A stretch of DNA of 64,000 bases from Anaerorudis cellulosivorans (GTDB lineage: Bacteria; Bacteroidota; Bacteroidia; Bacteroidales; Dysgonomonadaceae): positions 1-64,000 of the forward strand of contig NZ_JAPCWE010000008.1 in NCBI RefSeq assembly GCF_025943985.1. Reading direction: 5' to 3'. The notes under the pieces were generated by a model. The model was given only the letters and a program-made list of their open reading frames with translations, did not search any database and had not been told where the DNA came from. The position numbers were made by a program, and so were the translations under genes. This document shows, one piece after another, positions 9,035-18,276 of the stretch. The stretch's first letter is position 1, and each line of letters starts with the position of its first letter.

Positions 9035-9101
9035 GCAAGGGGTGAATGCCTTTGTGTCTCCGGGGAAAAAATTATCTTTTGTTTTCGTTGAAAAGTAAAA
9101 G

Positions 9102-10166
9102 ATGAACACATTTGGAAATATATTCAGGCTGACATCGTTCGGCGAATCACACGGTGAAGCCGTAGGCGGAGTGATCGATGGTTGTCCGCCGGGTATCGAG
9201 ATGGATATGAAGTTCATTCAGAGTGAGCTCGACAGACGTCGTCCGGGCCAATCCCGTATCACCACATCCAGGAAAGAGTCGGATACGGTGAATTTTCTTT
9301 CCGGCATATTTGAAGGAAAAACTACCGGGACGCCCATCGGATTTATTGTAAGAAACGAAAATCCGCATTCATCGGACTACGAAAATCTGAAAGATGTGTT
9401 TCGTCCTTCTCATGCCGATTTCACCTATCAACAAAAATATGGTATTCGCGATTACCGCGGAGGAGGCCGTTCCTCCGCGCGTGAAACCATTACGCGTGTT
9501 GTGGCCGGCGCCATTGCCAAATTGTATCTGAAAAAATTGAATATCGTTTTTACGGCTTATACTTCTCAAGTAGGGGGAATTATGCTGGATAAAGATTATA
9601 CGGAATACGATTTCTCTCTGATAGAATCTACGCCGGTGAGGTGTCCTGATCCCGAAAAAGCGTGGCAGATGATCGATCTTATCCAGGAGGTCCGTGCTAA
9701 AGGCGATACGATTGGAGGTGTGGTGAGCTGTGTAATCAAAGGTGTTCCCGTTGGTTTAGGCGAGCCTGTGTACGGAAAATTGCATGCGGCGTTAGGTGCT
9801 GCCATGCTGAGTATCAATGCCGTGAAGGGTTTTGAGTATGGCGATGGTTTCGATGTGAATCATAGAGGTTCTGAGGTGAACGATGTCTTTTTTAACGATA
9901 ACGGTCGTATCACGACGCGGACCAATCATTCGGGCGGCATTCAGGGAGGAATATCCAACGGACAGGATATTTATTTTCGTGTGGCTTTCAAACCTGTGGC
10001 TACCATTCTTATGGAACAGCAAACGGTGGATATCGAAGGCAACGAAACCATCATAAAAGCTCGTGGAAGGCATGATCCGTGTGTTGTGCCACGTGCCGTT
10101 CCTATTGTGGAGGCCATGGCGGCTATTACTATCATGGATTACTATTTACTTTCGAAAGCCAAGTAG
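9102..10166 (+). CDS. aroC: Chorismate synthase
   Basis: A 354-residue enzyme that converts 5-enolpyruvylshikimate-3-phosphate to chorismate using reduced FMN, the last common step to aromatic amino acids, folate and menaquinone. Family signatures are intact: [18 protein letters not shown] near residue 12, the [14 protein letters not shown] stretch, the [18 protein letters not shown] motif, and [19 protein letters not shown] near the C-terminus. Length is normal. It supplies the precursor used (after several steps) by the MenA product encoded 4 kb upstream. The gene ends before a strong hairpin shared with the opposing rpsP. Confidence 0.96.
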   Translation: MNTFGNIFRLTSFGESHGEAVGGVIDGCPPGIEMDMKFIQSELDRRRPGQSRITTSRKESDTVNFLSGIFEGKTTGTPIGFIVRNENPHSSDYENLKDVFRPSHADFTYQQKYGIRDYRGGGRSSARETITRVVAGAIAKLYLKKLNIVFTAYTSQVGGIMLDKDYTEYDFSLIESTPVRCPDPEKAWQMIDLIQEVRAKGDTIGGVVSCVIKGVPVGLGEPVYGKLHAALGAAMLSINAVKGFEYGDGFDVNHRGSEVNDVFFNDNGRITTRTNHSGGIQGGISNGQDIYFRVAFKPVATILMEQQTVDIEGNETIIKARGRHDPCVVPRAVPIVEAMAAITIMDYYLLSKAK

Positions 10167-10206
10167 GATGGAATCGCGTTGCCGGTTGCCACGTATGATA
10201 TGAAAT

Positions 10207-10240
10207 AAAAAAAGTATCCGTATTTGCGGATACTTTTTTT
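10207..10240. terminator. Bidirectional terminator between aroC and rpsP
   Basis: AAGTATCCG pairs with CGGATACTT around a TATTTG loop. An A run lies on the left and a T run on the right, so it gives a T tract after the stem on both strands. It lies between two convergent genes. Confidence 0.88.
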
Positions 10241-10263
10241 GGATATTGAAAAAAGTGAGAAAA

Positions 10264-10839
10264 TTATTCGGCTGCCGGTTCCTCTTTTTTTTCTTCAGCT
10301 GCCGGTTTTTCGGAAGCAGGCTCTATTGTAGCCGATTCTTCAGCAACAGGAGCGGGTTCAGGAGCATTAGCTGCTTCCATTTCGGCTTTTTTCTTGGCTA
10401 AAGCCTTGGCTTTTTCTTCGTTTATCTTTTTCTCTGCTTCAAAGCGGGCTTTTTCTTCGGCACGTTGTTTTTCTTCATCCTTGTTTTTTAAGGATTCGAA
10501 TGTTTTTTCTTTTTTCGTTTTCCATTCAAGGAATCTTTTTTCTGCCTCTTCCTCCGAAAAAGCACCTTTCGCTACACCACCCAGAAGGTGTTTTTTCATC
10601 AATACGCCTTCTTTCGATAAGATATTGCGAACGGTATCTGTGGGTTGGGCACCTGTTTGCAGCCAATACAAAGCTCTGTCGAAATTCAAAGTGATTGTAG
10701 CAGGATGAGTGTTCGGATCATATGAACCTATCCTTTCTATATACTTTCCATCCCGTGGAGCCCTGCTATCTGCAACGACAATGTGATAGAACGCGTGATG
10801 TTTGCGTCCGTGTCTTTGTAAGCGCAGTTTTGTTGCCAT
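10264..10839 (-). CDS. rpsP: 30S ribosomal protein S16 with long C-terminal extension
   Basis: S16 binds 16S rRNA in the 5' domain and helps assemble the small subunit. The first 80 or so residues are canonical ([31 protein letters not shown], then [10 protein letters not shown]). The remaining 110 residues are an Ala/Glu/Lys-rich tail with a probable helical coiled segment ([24 protein letters not shown]) and an acidic Pro/Ala end. The E. coli protein is only 82 residues; long tails are common in Bacteroidota S16. Unlike in many bacteria, rimM, trmD and rplS are not next to it. Confidence 0.95.
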   Translation of the reverse strand: MATKLRLQRHGRKHHAFYHIVVADSRAPRDGKYIERIGSYDPNTHPATITLNFDRALYWLQTGAQPTDTVRNILSKEGVLMKKHLLGGVAKGAFSEEEAEKRFLEWKTKKEKTFESLKNKDEEKQRAEEKARFEAEKKINEEKAKALAKKKAEMEAANAPEPAPVAEESATIEPASEKPAAEEKKEEPAAE

Positions 10840-10889
10840 TTAGTAATTTTTTAAATTAAATATGTTAGACATTTTTTGAATTTAGGCTG

Positions 10890-10897
10890 CAAAGTTA
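10890..10897 (-). promoter_or_regulatory. Candidate -7 promoter element for rpsP
   Basis: On the minus strand the sequence reads TAACTTTG, an exact TAnnTTTG match 50 nt upstream of the rpsP start. The -33 position (about 10918-10921) reads CTTC, a weak match. Confidence 0.5.
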
Positions 10898-10952
10898 TGC
10901 AAACTTTTCGGATAAATGAAGTTTTTTGTTGCATTTACGAGTTGAATCTGCG

Positions 10953-10960
10953 TATCTTTG
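10953..10960 (+). promoter_or_regulatory. Candidate -7 promoter element for the LtaS-like gene
   Basis: TATCTTTG is an exact match. TTTG at 10925-10928 is 24 nt upstream, longer than the usual 18-21. The leader to the ATG at 11077 would be about 110 nt. Confidence 0.45.
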
Positions 10961-11076
10961 CATAATTTACAAAAAGAAGAAAGCAAGGCACTGTTTTTTG
11001 AATAGTGAACATTTTAGGAAAAGGGAAGCAGGGTTTGCTGCATTTTTCGACATAAAAATTTTTTAGGAGAATAGTA

Positions 11077-12900
11077 ATGATGAATAGAATTATTCGATTA
11101 ATTAAAATCTACCTTTTATTTATATTGGTTTTTCTTTTGCAGAAGCCGCTTTTTATGTTGTATTATCACAATTTGTATCACGATGTGTCGTTTATCGATT
11201 TTGTTCGTGTACTGGTCAACGGATTAAAGTTGGATGCTTCTATGGCGGGTTATTTAACCCTTTTGCCGGGATTTTTTCTGATTGCCTCGGAATGGGTGCC
11301 GTCTTCTGTCATCGAAAAGATTTTTAAGGGTTACTTTGCTCTTGTGGCATTGCTTATCTCTATCATTTTTGTTGCGGATATTGCTTTGTATGGCTACTGG
11401 GGATTTCGGTTGGATGCTACGGCTCTTTTCTATATGAAATGGCCGAAGGATGCTATGGCTAGCGTAAATGTTTTTACCGTTATTATTGGAATTGCGGTTA
11501 TTGTGGGAATATCGGTTCTGCTGTATTATGTGTTTTCCCGCGCAATATTGCGGAACAAATGCAGTGAAAGGCAAATCGAAAATCGTTTTTTGACGGTTTT
11601 CCCTCTCCTTTTGCTTATCGCAGCACTTTTTATCCCCATTCGTGGAGGATTTGAAGTTTCAACCATGAACACAGGTAAAGTGTATTTTAGCTCGCGAATC
11701 AATTTGAATCATGCGGCTGTCAATCCCATGTTCAGTTTTATGGAATCTCTTTTTAAGGAACAGAATTTCGAAAAACAATATCGTTTCCTGAGCGAAGAAG
11801 AAGCCAGAGAGGAATTTAAAAAATTGGTGGAACAACCTTCCGACAAATCGATTCCTGTTTTATTCGATACAACGCGTCCCAATATCATTATGATTGTTTT
11901 GGAAAGTTTCGGGTCGAAGGTGGTGGAACCTCTTGGAGGAATCCCGGGAATAGCCACCCGTTTGAATCGGTATTGCGAAGAGGGAATTTTGTTTACGAAT
12001 TTTTATGCAAACAGTTTTAGAACTGATCGCGGGTTAGTGTCTATTTTTAGTGGTTATCCTGCGCAACCCACTACTTCCATCATGAAGTATCCCCGTAAAA
12101 GCCAAACCTTGCCTTCCATCACCAAAACATTGAAACAAAACGGCTATTCCACTACCTATTATTATGGAGGGGATGCTGATTTTACCAATATGCGTTCGTA
12201 TTTGGTTTCGCAGGGAATCAGTGATCTCGTTACCGAACAGGATTTTCCTGCCAAAGACCGAACCACCAAATGGGGGGTGCATGATCATATTGTGTTTCAA
12301 CGTTTTTTGGCGGATCTGCAAAAACCGCAACAAGAGCCTTTTATAAAAATTATGCAGACGTTGAGCAGTCATGAGCCATTTGATGTGCCTTTTCACAAAA
12401 GCAATGATCTTTATTTGAATTCCGTACAATATACGGATAGTTGTTTGGGCGAATTTATTGAAGGATTTAAGAAGACGAAATATTGGGCAAATTCGATCAT
12501 TGTGTTGGTGCCCGACCATGCCATGCATTATCCGTCGTCCATCGATATTCGTTCTATCGAACGTTACCGGATACCTTTTCTCATCTTGGGAGGTGCTGTA
12601 AAAGCACCGGGGAAAATTGATGCCTATGCTTCACAAATCGATATTGCTGCTACGCTGCTGCACCAATTTCAAATTCCTCATTCGGAATTTACTTTCAGTA
12701 AAAATATCGTGAATCCCGATTCCCCTCATTTTGCTTTTTATACTTTTCCAAACGGATTTGGGTTTTTAACCTTGGAAAATCATTATGTATATGATTGTGC
12801 TTCACAATCGGTTGTGGTAAATGAAGGGAATGAATCGGAAAACCGAAAAAAAGGAGAAGCCTATCTTCAAATTCTTTATGATGATCTGGCGAGCAGGTAA
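11077..12900 (+). CDS. LtaS-like membrane sulfatase-fold phosphotransferase
   Basis: A 607-residue protein with about five N-terminal membrane helices (to about residue 205) and a large extracytoplasmic domain of the alkaline phosphatase/sulfatase superfamily. Metal-site and nucleophile motifs are seen: IIMIVLESFGSK, NSFRTDRGLVSIFSGYPAQP with the probable nucleophile Thr, and VPDHAMHYP near the C-terminal part. Gram-positive LtaS uses this layout to polymerise glycerol phosphate from phosphatidylglycerol. Bacteroidota make no lipoteichoic acid, so the substrate is more likely a periplasmic glycan or lipid receiving a phospho-alcohol group, as with OpgB or EptA relatives. An AGGAGA stands upstream of the start. 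The gene appears monocistronic. Confidence 0.8.
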   Translation: MMNRIIRLIKIYLLFILVFLLQKPLFMLYYHNLYHDVSFIDFVRVLVNGLKLDASMAGYLTLLPGFFLIASEWVPSSVIEKIFKGYFALVALLISIIFVADIALYGYWGFRLDATALFYMKWPKDAMASVNVFTVIIGIAVIVGISVLLYYVFSRAILRNKCSERQIENRFLTVFPLLLLIAALFIPIRGGFEVSTMNTGKVYFSSRINLNHAAVNPMFSFMESLFKEQNFEKQYRFLSEEEAREEFKKLVEQPSDKSIPVLFDTTRPNIIMIVLESFGSKVVEPLGGIPGIATRLNRYCEEGILFTNFYANSFRTDRGLVSIFSGYPAQPTTSIMKYPRKSQTLPSITKTLKQNGYSTTYYYGGDADFTNMRSYLVSQGISDLVTEQDFPAKDRTTKWGVHDHIVFQRFLADLQKPQQEPFIKIMQTLSSHEPFDVPFHKSNDLYLNSVQYTDSCLGEFIEGFKKTKYWANSIIVLVPDHAMHYPSSIDIRSIERYRIPFLILGGAVKAPGKIDAYASQIDIAATLLHQFQIPHSEFTFSKNIVNPDSPHFAFYTFPNGFGFLTLENHYVYDCASQSVVVNEGNESENRKKGEAYLQILYDDLASR

Positions 12901-12949
12901 AACAACATGCTTTTCTCGAAAGAGGACTTTTATGTTTTAAAACTTAATA

Positions 12950-13004
12950 ATTATGTCATATTTTTGTAACAACTTTGTAACATAAGTGTTATATTTTTGT
13001 AACC
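12950..13004 (+). promoter_or_regulatory. Five tandem 11-bp units, candidate PhoB-binding array before pstS
   Basis: Five exactly phased 11-bp units begin at 12950, 12961, 12972, 12983 and 12994: ATTATGTCATA, TTTTTGTAACA, ACTTTGTAACA, TAAGTGTTATA and TTTTTGTAACC. All carry a TGTnAyA-like core at the same position. Known Pho boxes are 11-bp direct repeats with a TGTCAT-like core. The -7 box of pstS (12992-12999) overlaps units 4 and 5, so units 1-3 occupy the place where a -33 box would be. Assignment to PhoB is inferred from spacing, core and gene context. Confidence 0.75.
12992..12999 (+). promoter_or_regulatory. -7 promoter element of the pst-pho unit, lacking a -33 box
   Basis: TATTTTTG matches TAnnTTTG. 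At the expected -33 position (12968-12971) the sequence is AACA, inside repeat unit 2. A promoter without a -33 box fits activator dependence. The predicted leader before the pstS ATG is about 23 nt. Confidence 0.6.
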
Positions 13005-13028
13005 GAAATAAAACGGATTTTTAAGTGG

Positions 13029-14177
13029 ATGAAGAAAAAATTGCTGTTGTTTTCTGTGGTTTGTTTGGCGTTATTTTCTTGCAGCGGGAGCAAGGACAAG
13101 AGCAAAAGGTCGATAGGGGTTACGCTTTCGGGAGCAGGTGCTACTTTTCCTTATCCTTTTTATAGTATAGTTTTTAGGGATTACATGCGTAAGCATCCCG
13201 GGGTAACAATCAATTACGGAGCTATTGGCAGCGGAGGAGGAATTCGCAGTTTGCGCGATAAATCGGTAGATTTTGGTGCCAGCGATGCGTTTTTAAACGA
13301 AAAAGAAATTGCCTCCATGGGTGCCGAAGTTGTTCATATTCCCACTTGCATGGGTGGTGTGGCGTTGTCTTACACGCTTAGAGGAGTGGATAGCCTGCGA
13401 CTCACAGGTGAATTGGTTGCCGATATTTTTATGGGAGAAATTACCCGATGGAGTGATCCGCGGATTGCCGCCGAAAATCCGGGCATTTCTCTTCCCGATG
13501 TAGAGATAACGCCGGTGTACCGTTCGGATGGAAGTGGAACCACATTTGTTTTTTCGGATTATCTGAGTAAAGTAAGTCCGAAATGGAATAAGATAATGGG
13601 CAAAGGAAAAGCATTGAAGTGGAACGCCGGACTCGCAGCGAAAGGAAATCCCGGAGTGGCAAGTGTGGTGCAACTGACGGAAGGAGCCATCGGGTATATC
13701 GGATCGGAATATGCCTTTACGCTGCAAATGCCGTCGGCCATTATTAAAAACAAAGCCGGCAATTACGTGAAGGCTTCATTGAAAACCATTGCGGCTGCAG
13801 CAGAAACCGATTTGCCCGACGATATGAAACTTACGCTTACCGATATGCCGCACCCCGATGCATATCCCATCAGCCTGATGACGTGGTTGCTGGTTTACCG
13901 GGATCAGGCTTATGGCGGGCATTCAAGGCAAGAGGCCGAAGTGCTGGTCGATTTACTGAATTATATTATCGGACCGGAAGGACAGCAATTGGCGGAACAG
14001 GTGAATTTTGTGCCTCTGCCTTTTCAGGCCGTGCAAAAGACACAACGCCTTATTAACCATATTCATTTTGCAGGAGAGCGAATATCGACGGTTCCCGATC
14101 CGGAAATAGCTGTAGTTAAATTTTTATCGACAGATACCGTAACCGATCATCAAAGAACGGTACGCTATGAAAAATGA
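13029..14177 (+). CDS. pstS: Phosphate ABC transporter substrate-binding lipoprotein
   Basis: Periplasmic phosphate-binding component of the high-affinity Pst transporter, 382 residues. It has a lipoprotein signal peptide with lipobox LFSC (Cys18). Phosphate-site motifs are conserved: LSGAGATFPYPFY, GAIGSGGGIRSLRDKSVDFGASDAFL, and YRSDGSGTTFVFSDYLSKVSP. It is the first gene of the unit, directly behind the 11-bp repeat array, and is followed 6 nt later by pstC. The C-terminus (about 350-382) extends beyond the usual PstS end with ISTVPDPEIAVVKFL, not recognised. Confidence 0.95.
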   Translation: MKKKLLLFSVVCLALFSCSGSKDKSKRSIGVTLSGAGATFPYPFYSIVFRDYMRKHPGVTINYGAIGSGGGIRSLRDKSVDFGASDAFLNEKEIASMGAEVVHIPTCMGGVALSYTLRGVDSLRLTGELVADIFMGEITRWSDPRIAAENPGISLPDVEITPVYRSDGSGTTFVFSDYLSKVSPKWNKIMGKGKALKWNAGLAAKGNPGVASVVQLTEGAIGYIGSEYAFTLQMPSAIIKNKAGNYVKASLKTIAAAAETDLPDDMKLTLTDMPHPDAYPISLMTWLLVYRDQAYGGHSRQEAEVLVDLLNYIIGPEGQQLAEQVNFVPLPFQAVQKTQRLINHIHFAGERISTVPDPEIAVVKFLSTDTVTDHQRTVRYEK

Positions 14178-14183
14178 TTACGA

Positions 14184-15041
14184 ATGAAAGATAGGGTTTT
14201 TAAAGGATTGCTTTTTGCTGCTGCCTTGATCATTTTGATGTTGACGGCAGGGATTATTTATGTTTTGATAAAGAATTCGTTAGATGTTTTTCAAACGTAT
14301 GGTTTTTTTGGCTTTATATTTAATGCAGAATGGGATCCTCGCTCCGATTCAGAAGAATATGGTGCGTGGTCTTTTATAATCGGAACCCTTTTCACGGCTT
14401 TTTTTGCGCTATTGCTTTGTATCCCTTTTTCTTTGCCGGTAGCGTTGTTCAACGGTGAATACTTCAAAGGTCGGAAGATATCGTCTGTTGTAGGTTCGGT
14501 AGTCGACTTGCTTGCCGGTATTCCTTCTATTGTATACGGCTTATGGGGATTTTATACGTTACGTCCGGTTGTTATTCAGTTGGGCGTCAATGCATCGGGT
14601 TTCGGAATTTTTCTTGCTTCGGTAGTATTGGCCATCATGATTATTCCGTATGCTTCATCGTTGAGTGCCGAATTTTTGTCGATGATTCCCGATACGGTGA
14701 AAGAGGGGGCATACAGTTTAGGGGCCACGCGGGCAGAAACGATTTGGCATGTAAGCCTGCCAATGGCAAGTTCGGGCATTGTTGCTGCGTATATCCTTGC
14801 CTTAGGAAGAGCTTTAGGCGAAACAATGGCTGTGACCATGCTTATCGGTAACACCACTAATGTGCCCTCTTCGTTGCGTGATACCGGAAACACGATGGCA
14901 AGCGTTATCGCCAATCAGTTTGGCGAAGCCGACGGGTTAAAGTTGAGTGCTCTTATCGGGATTGGCTTGTTGTTGTTTGTTATAACGGCAATAATTAATC
15001 TGATAGCCAAATTTATCATGAAAAAATTAGCAGCCGGATGA
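14184..15041 (+). CDS. pstC: Phosphate ABC transporter permease PstC
   Basis: One of two inner-membrane permease subunits that form the phosphate channel. At 285 residues it has about six membrane helices. The cytoplasmic coupling (EAA) loop reads EGAYSLGATRAETIWHVSLP, and the ALGRALGETMAVTMLIGN stretch is typical of PstC. It overlaps pstA by 4 nt (ATGA), indicating translational coupling. Confidence 0.93.
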   Translation: MKDRVFKGLLFAAALIILMLTAGIIYVLIKNSLDVFQTYGFFGFIFNAEWDPRSDSEEYGAWSFIIGTLFTAFFALLLCIPFSLPVALFNGEYFKGRKISSVVGSVVDLLAGIPSIVYGLWGFYTLRPVVIQLGVNASGFGIFLASVVLAIMIIPYASSLSAEFLSMIPDTVKEGAYSLGATRAETIWHVSLPMASSGIVAAYILALGRALGETMAVTMLIGNTTNVPSSLRDTGNTMASVIANQFGEADGLKLSALIGIGLLLFVITAIINLIAKFIMKKLAAG

Positions 15042-15928
15042 AAGATAAGGATAGGGATAAGATGATGTGGTCGAACATAAAGAAACGGTCAGCCAAAGAT
15101 AAAATCGTTTTTGGAGCCATTTGTTTCTTTTCGTTCCTTTCTATGATTCCGTTGTTTCTCATTATTTGGGAAGTGGTATCGAAAGGATATAAAAATTTCA
15201 ATTGGCGTTTGTTTACACAGGTTGCACCTTCTTCAATGGACGCTTTGATTGCGAAAATGAGCGGCGAACCCATTCCGGGAGGTATTCTCAATGGCATCAC
15301 CGGAACTTTTCTTATTGTGGGGCTGGCAGTTTTATTTACGGTTCCGTTGGGATTGTTCGTCGGCATTTATCTTTCGGAGCATCGCGACAACAAGTTTGCA
15401 CAAACCGTGAGTTACCTCACCGATTTGCTGCAGGGTATGCCCTCCATCGTTATCGGTATCATTGCATACATATGGGTGGTGAAACCACTGGGAAGTTATT
15501 CGGCATTAGCCGGGAGTGTGGCTCTTACCATTATGATGTTGCCCATGGTAGTGCGCTCGACAGAAGAGACCCTGAAAATGCTTCCTCATTCGTTGAAAGA
15601 AGCCGGATTGGCATTAGGTGCATCTTATACTGATGTGATTTTTAAAGTTATGGTACCATCCGGATTCGGGGGAATTTTTACGGGGATTTTGCTGGCTGTT
15701 TCGCGTGTCATGGGCGAAACGGCGCCTCTTATGCTGACGGCACTGGGCGCTTCGGTGGTCAACTGGAATATTTTGGAACCTACCGCCGCCATTCCTCTGT
15801 TGATTTGGGATTTTTATAATGATCCCAATTTGGTCGATATCATTTGGTCTGCTTCGTTGTTGCTCTTAATCGTGATATTTTTGCTAAACTGGCTCGCTAA
15901 AATTGTTGCACGCAAATGGAAAATATAA
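15038..15928 (+). CDS. pstA: Phosphate ABC transporter permease PstA
   Basis: The second permease subunit, 296 residues and six predicted helices. Seen: [17 protein letters not shown], the coupling loop [23 protein letters not shown], and [17 protein letters not shown], which separates PstA from PstC. Its 3' end overlaps pstB by 13 nt. The N-terminus is polar and Lys/Asp-rich before the first helix; a start at the second Met cluster ([10 protein letters not shown]) is possible. Confidence 0.93.
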   Translation: MKDKDRDKMMWSNIKKRSAKDKIVFGAICFFSFLSMIPLFLIIWEVVSKGYKNFNWRLFTQVAPSSMDALIAKMSGEPIPGGILNGITGTFLIVGLAVLFTVPLGLFVGIYLSEHRDNKFAQTVSYLTDLLQGMPSIVIGIIAYIWVVKPLGSYSALAGSVALTIMMLPMVVRSTEETLKMLPHSLKEAGLALGASYTDVIFKVMVPSGFGGIFTGILLAVSRVMGETAPLMLTALGASVVNWNILEPTAAIPLLIWDFYNDPNLVDIIWSASLLLLIVIFLLNWLAKIVARKWKI

Positions 15929-16725
15929 CGGAAAATCGATTGAACAATCAAGAAGATAATTCGGGTAATGAACCCATATTGGTGTTGAAGGAGGTATCCG
16001 TATCGTACGCACCCGGGAAAAAGGCAGTCGATAATGTTTCTGCCGATATTTATCCCAATACCATTACGGCCATCATGGGACCTTCGGGTTGTGGCAAAAG
16101 TACTCTCTTGAGGGCTATCAACCGAATGCATGATCTTTATCCCAATATCGTGACCAGCGGCGATATTTATCTGAAAGGGAAAAATATTATGAAAATGAAC
16201 CCGATGGAGGTACGTCGAATGGCCGGTATGGTTTTTCAAACTCCCAACCCTTTCCCAACCATGAGTATTTACGACAATGTGTTGGCGGGTTATCGACTTA
16301 ACGGCATCAAACTGAAGAAGAATGAAAAAGATGAAATTGTACGTAAAAGTCTTACGGCTGTAGCCTTGTGGGATGAAGTGAAGGATGTGATGAACCGGCG
16401 CGGATCGTTTCTTTCCGGGGGGCAGCAACAGCGACTATGCATTGCTCGTGCATTGGCACTGAAACCTGAAGTCTTGCTTATGGATGAACCTACCTCCGCA
16501 CTTGACCCGGTTTCTACCAATAAAATTGAAGAATTGCTGTTGGAACTCAAAAAGAATTTTACTATTCTTATTGTTACACACAACATGTCGCAGGCGGCCC
16601 GTATATCGGACAACTCCATGTTTATGTATCTTGGCGATTTGGTTGAATACGCTCCTACAAAGCAGATGTTTACCAAACCTAAAAACAAGAAAACCGAAGA
16701 ATATCTTACCGGCATTTTCGGATAA
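15916..16725 (+). CDS. pstB: Phosphate ABC transporter ATP-binding protein
   Basis: The 269-residue ATPase drives phosphate import. Walker [10 protein letters not shown] (about 55-63), Q-loop [15 protein letters not shown] typical of PstB, signature LSGGQQQRL, Walker [13 protein letters not shown] and the switch His in [13 protein letters not shown] are all present. A polar N-terminal stretch of about 20 residues precedes the ABC fold. It begins inside the 3' end of pstA. Confidence 0.96.
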   Translation: MENITENRLNNQEDNSGNEPILVLKEVSVSYAPGKKAVDNVSADIYPNTITAIMGPSGCGKSTLLRAINRMHDLYPNIVTSGDIYLKGKNIMKMNPMEVRRMAGMVFQTPNPFPTMSIYDNVLAGYRLNGIKLKKNEKDEIVRKSLTAVALWDEVKDVMNRRGSFLSGGQQQRLCIARALALKPEVLLMDEPTSALDPVSTNKIEELLLELKKNFTILIVTHNMSQAARISDNSMFMYLGDLVEYAPTKQMFTKPKNKKTEEYLTGIFG

Positions 16726-16803
16726 AAATATGGAGAGTATACCTGTTTTCTGAATTATTCTATTAATTTTACGTTTTGAGACTGAATACGATAAAATCTA
16801 ACT

Positions 16804-17544
16804 ATGTCAATGGATGCTTTTAACGATAACTTTGGCCTATCCAATTCTTCGATTAAAGAAAAATATTTGGAGGAGTTGCAAAGCGATTTCCGGATTCTTT
16901 CGGAGATTGTGCTCAATCAGATTGCGCTAACGCAAAAATTGCTGGAAAATAATCTCGACGAGGAGACATTGGTGGAAATATCGAGAAACGAAAAATTAAT
17001 CGATTCGCTGGATCTTACCATCAGGGAAAAAGTAATTAATGCCATTATTCTTTTTACGCCACGTGCCACTGATCTCAGAAAAATCATGGCTTATCACGAT
17101 ATCACCATTTCCATGGAAAGGGTGGGCGACCAGATTCTGAATGTTGCGGGATTTTTGAAGAAAACCGATCTTACCATTGATGGATTTGAAAATTATCGGG
17201 AACATTTGGACAAAATGCTGATATATGCAGTCAATATGTTGAAAAATGCCATTTTTTCTTTTACCGGCTTAAGTCACGAATTAGCATATGAAACTATTCA
17301 GATGGACGACAAAGTGGATAAGTGGGATAAAAAAATGGAAAAACGTCTTGCTGATGAATTCAAGGACAGGGTGCTCAGCCATCAAGCACTGATGAATATC
17401 ATGAGTATTACTGCCATTTCGTATAACATCGAGCGGATAGCCGATATGGCAGTTAATATGGCCGAAGCTGCTATCTATCTCGTGGAGGGTAAGGATATAC
17501 GGCATAAAAAAATGGAAGAAAAAAAACCCCCCATGCATTCTTAA
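16804..17544 (+). CDS. phoU: Phosphate signalling protein PhoU
   Basis: PhoU couples the Pst transporter to the PhoR kinase and turns signalling off when phosphate is plentiful. The 246-residue protein is all helical, with two PhoU repeats each ending in a metal-binding E/D-rich helix: DITISMERVGDQILNVA (about 99-115) and ITAISYNIERIADMAVNMAEA (about 200-220). The Lys/His/Glu-rich C-terminus is extra. A 78-nt gap separates it from pstB; I see no clear promoter in it, so it is likely part of the same transcript. Confidence 0.9.
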   Translation: MSMDAFNDNFGLSNSSIKEKYLEELQSDFRILSEIVLNQIALTQKLLENNLDEETLVEISRNEKLIDSLDLTIREKVINAIILFTPRATDLRKIMAYHDITISMERVGDQILNVAGFLKKTDLTIDGFENYREHLDKMLIYAVNMLKNAIFSFTGLSHELAYETIQMDDKVDKWDKKMEKRLADEFKDRVLSHQALMNIMSITAISYNIERIADMAVNMAEAAIYLVEGKDIRHKKMEEKKPPMHS

Positions 17545-17574
17545 AATAACGAATACCCTTCAATTTGACGGATT

Positions 17575-18276
17575 ATGGAGGCAATGCAAGGAAAAATTTT
17601 AGTCGTTGATGACGAAAAAGATATTTGCGATATTCTGCAATTTAATCTCGAGAACGAAGGATTCGAGGTCGATGTGGCATATTCGGGTGAGGAAGCCCTT
17701 CAGAAGTTAGCCGACAGTAGCCACAGCCTGGTTATATTGGATGTGATGATGGAAGGTATGTCGGGTTTTAAAATGGCAGAAAAGGTGCGAAAAGAGGGTA
17801 ATCCGGTTCCCATCATTTTTTTAACGGCAAAAAATGCTGAAAACGACATGCTTAAAGGGTTTTCGTTGGGAGGAGACGATTATATTACCAAACCCTTTTC
17901 GGTGAAAGAGGTGCTTGCAAGAGTTGGGGCCGTCTTAAAGCGAACGAAAATGATTCAGCCATCATTCCGAAAATGGGTATATGGAGACTTGGTTATCGAT
18001 ATGATTTCCAATCGGGTAACTATCAGAGACGAAGAAGTGCCCTTTACGAAAAAGGAATTTGAGATCTTGGTGTTATTGGCTCAATCGGCGCCACATATTC
18101 TCACGCGCGCCGAAATTCTCAATAAGGTTTGGAGTGATAACGAATTTGTGTTGGATAGAACAGTGGATGTGCACATTACCCGTTTGCGTAAAAAATTGGG
18201 CGATTATGCTTCGCTTATTCAGAACCGGTCGGGATTTGGTTATTATTTGAATACGGATTTAAAAGTCGAAAAATGA
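17575..18276 (+). CDS. phoB: Response regulator, PhoB-like (OmpR family)
   Basis: A 233-residue regulator with an N-terminal receiver domain (VVDDEKD acidic pocket near residues 10-14, phospho-acceptor Asp56 in LVILDVMM, Lys in FLTAKNAEND) and a C-terminal winged-helix domain (FTKKEFEILVLLAQ, LTRAEILNKVW, VDVHITRLRKKLG). Its place directly between phoU and phoR makes it the phosphate-starvation regulator and the probable ligand of the 11-bp array upstream of pstS. The start could also be Met4. It overlaps phoR by 4 nt. Confidence 0.85.
   Translation: MEAMQGKILVVDDEKDICDILQFNLENEGFEVDVAYSGEEALQKLADSSHSLVILDVMMEGMSGFKMAEKVRKEGNPVPIIFLTAKNAENDMLKGFSLGGDDYITKPFSVKEVLARVGAVLKRTKMIQPSFRKWVYGDLVIDMISNRVTIRDEEVPFTKKEFEILVLLAQSAPHILTRAEILNKVWSDNEFVLDRTVDVHITRLRKKLGDYASLIQNRSGFGYYLNTDLKVEK

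Noticed and set aside
16726-16803. A separate promoter before phoU
   Set aside because: TACGTTTTG resembles a -7 box but has one extra base and no -33 partner, so phoU is treated as part of the pst transcript.
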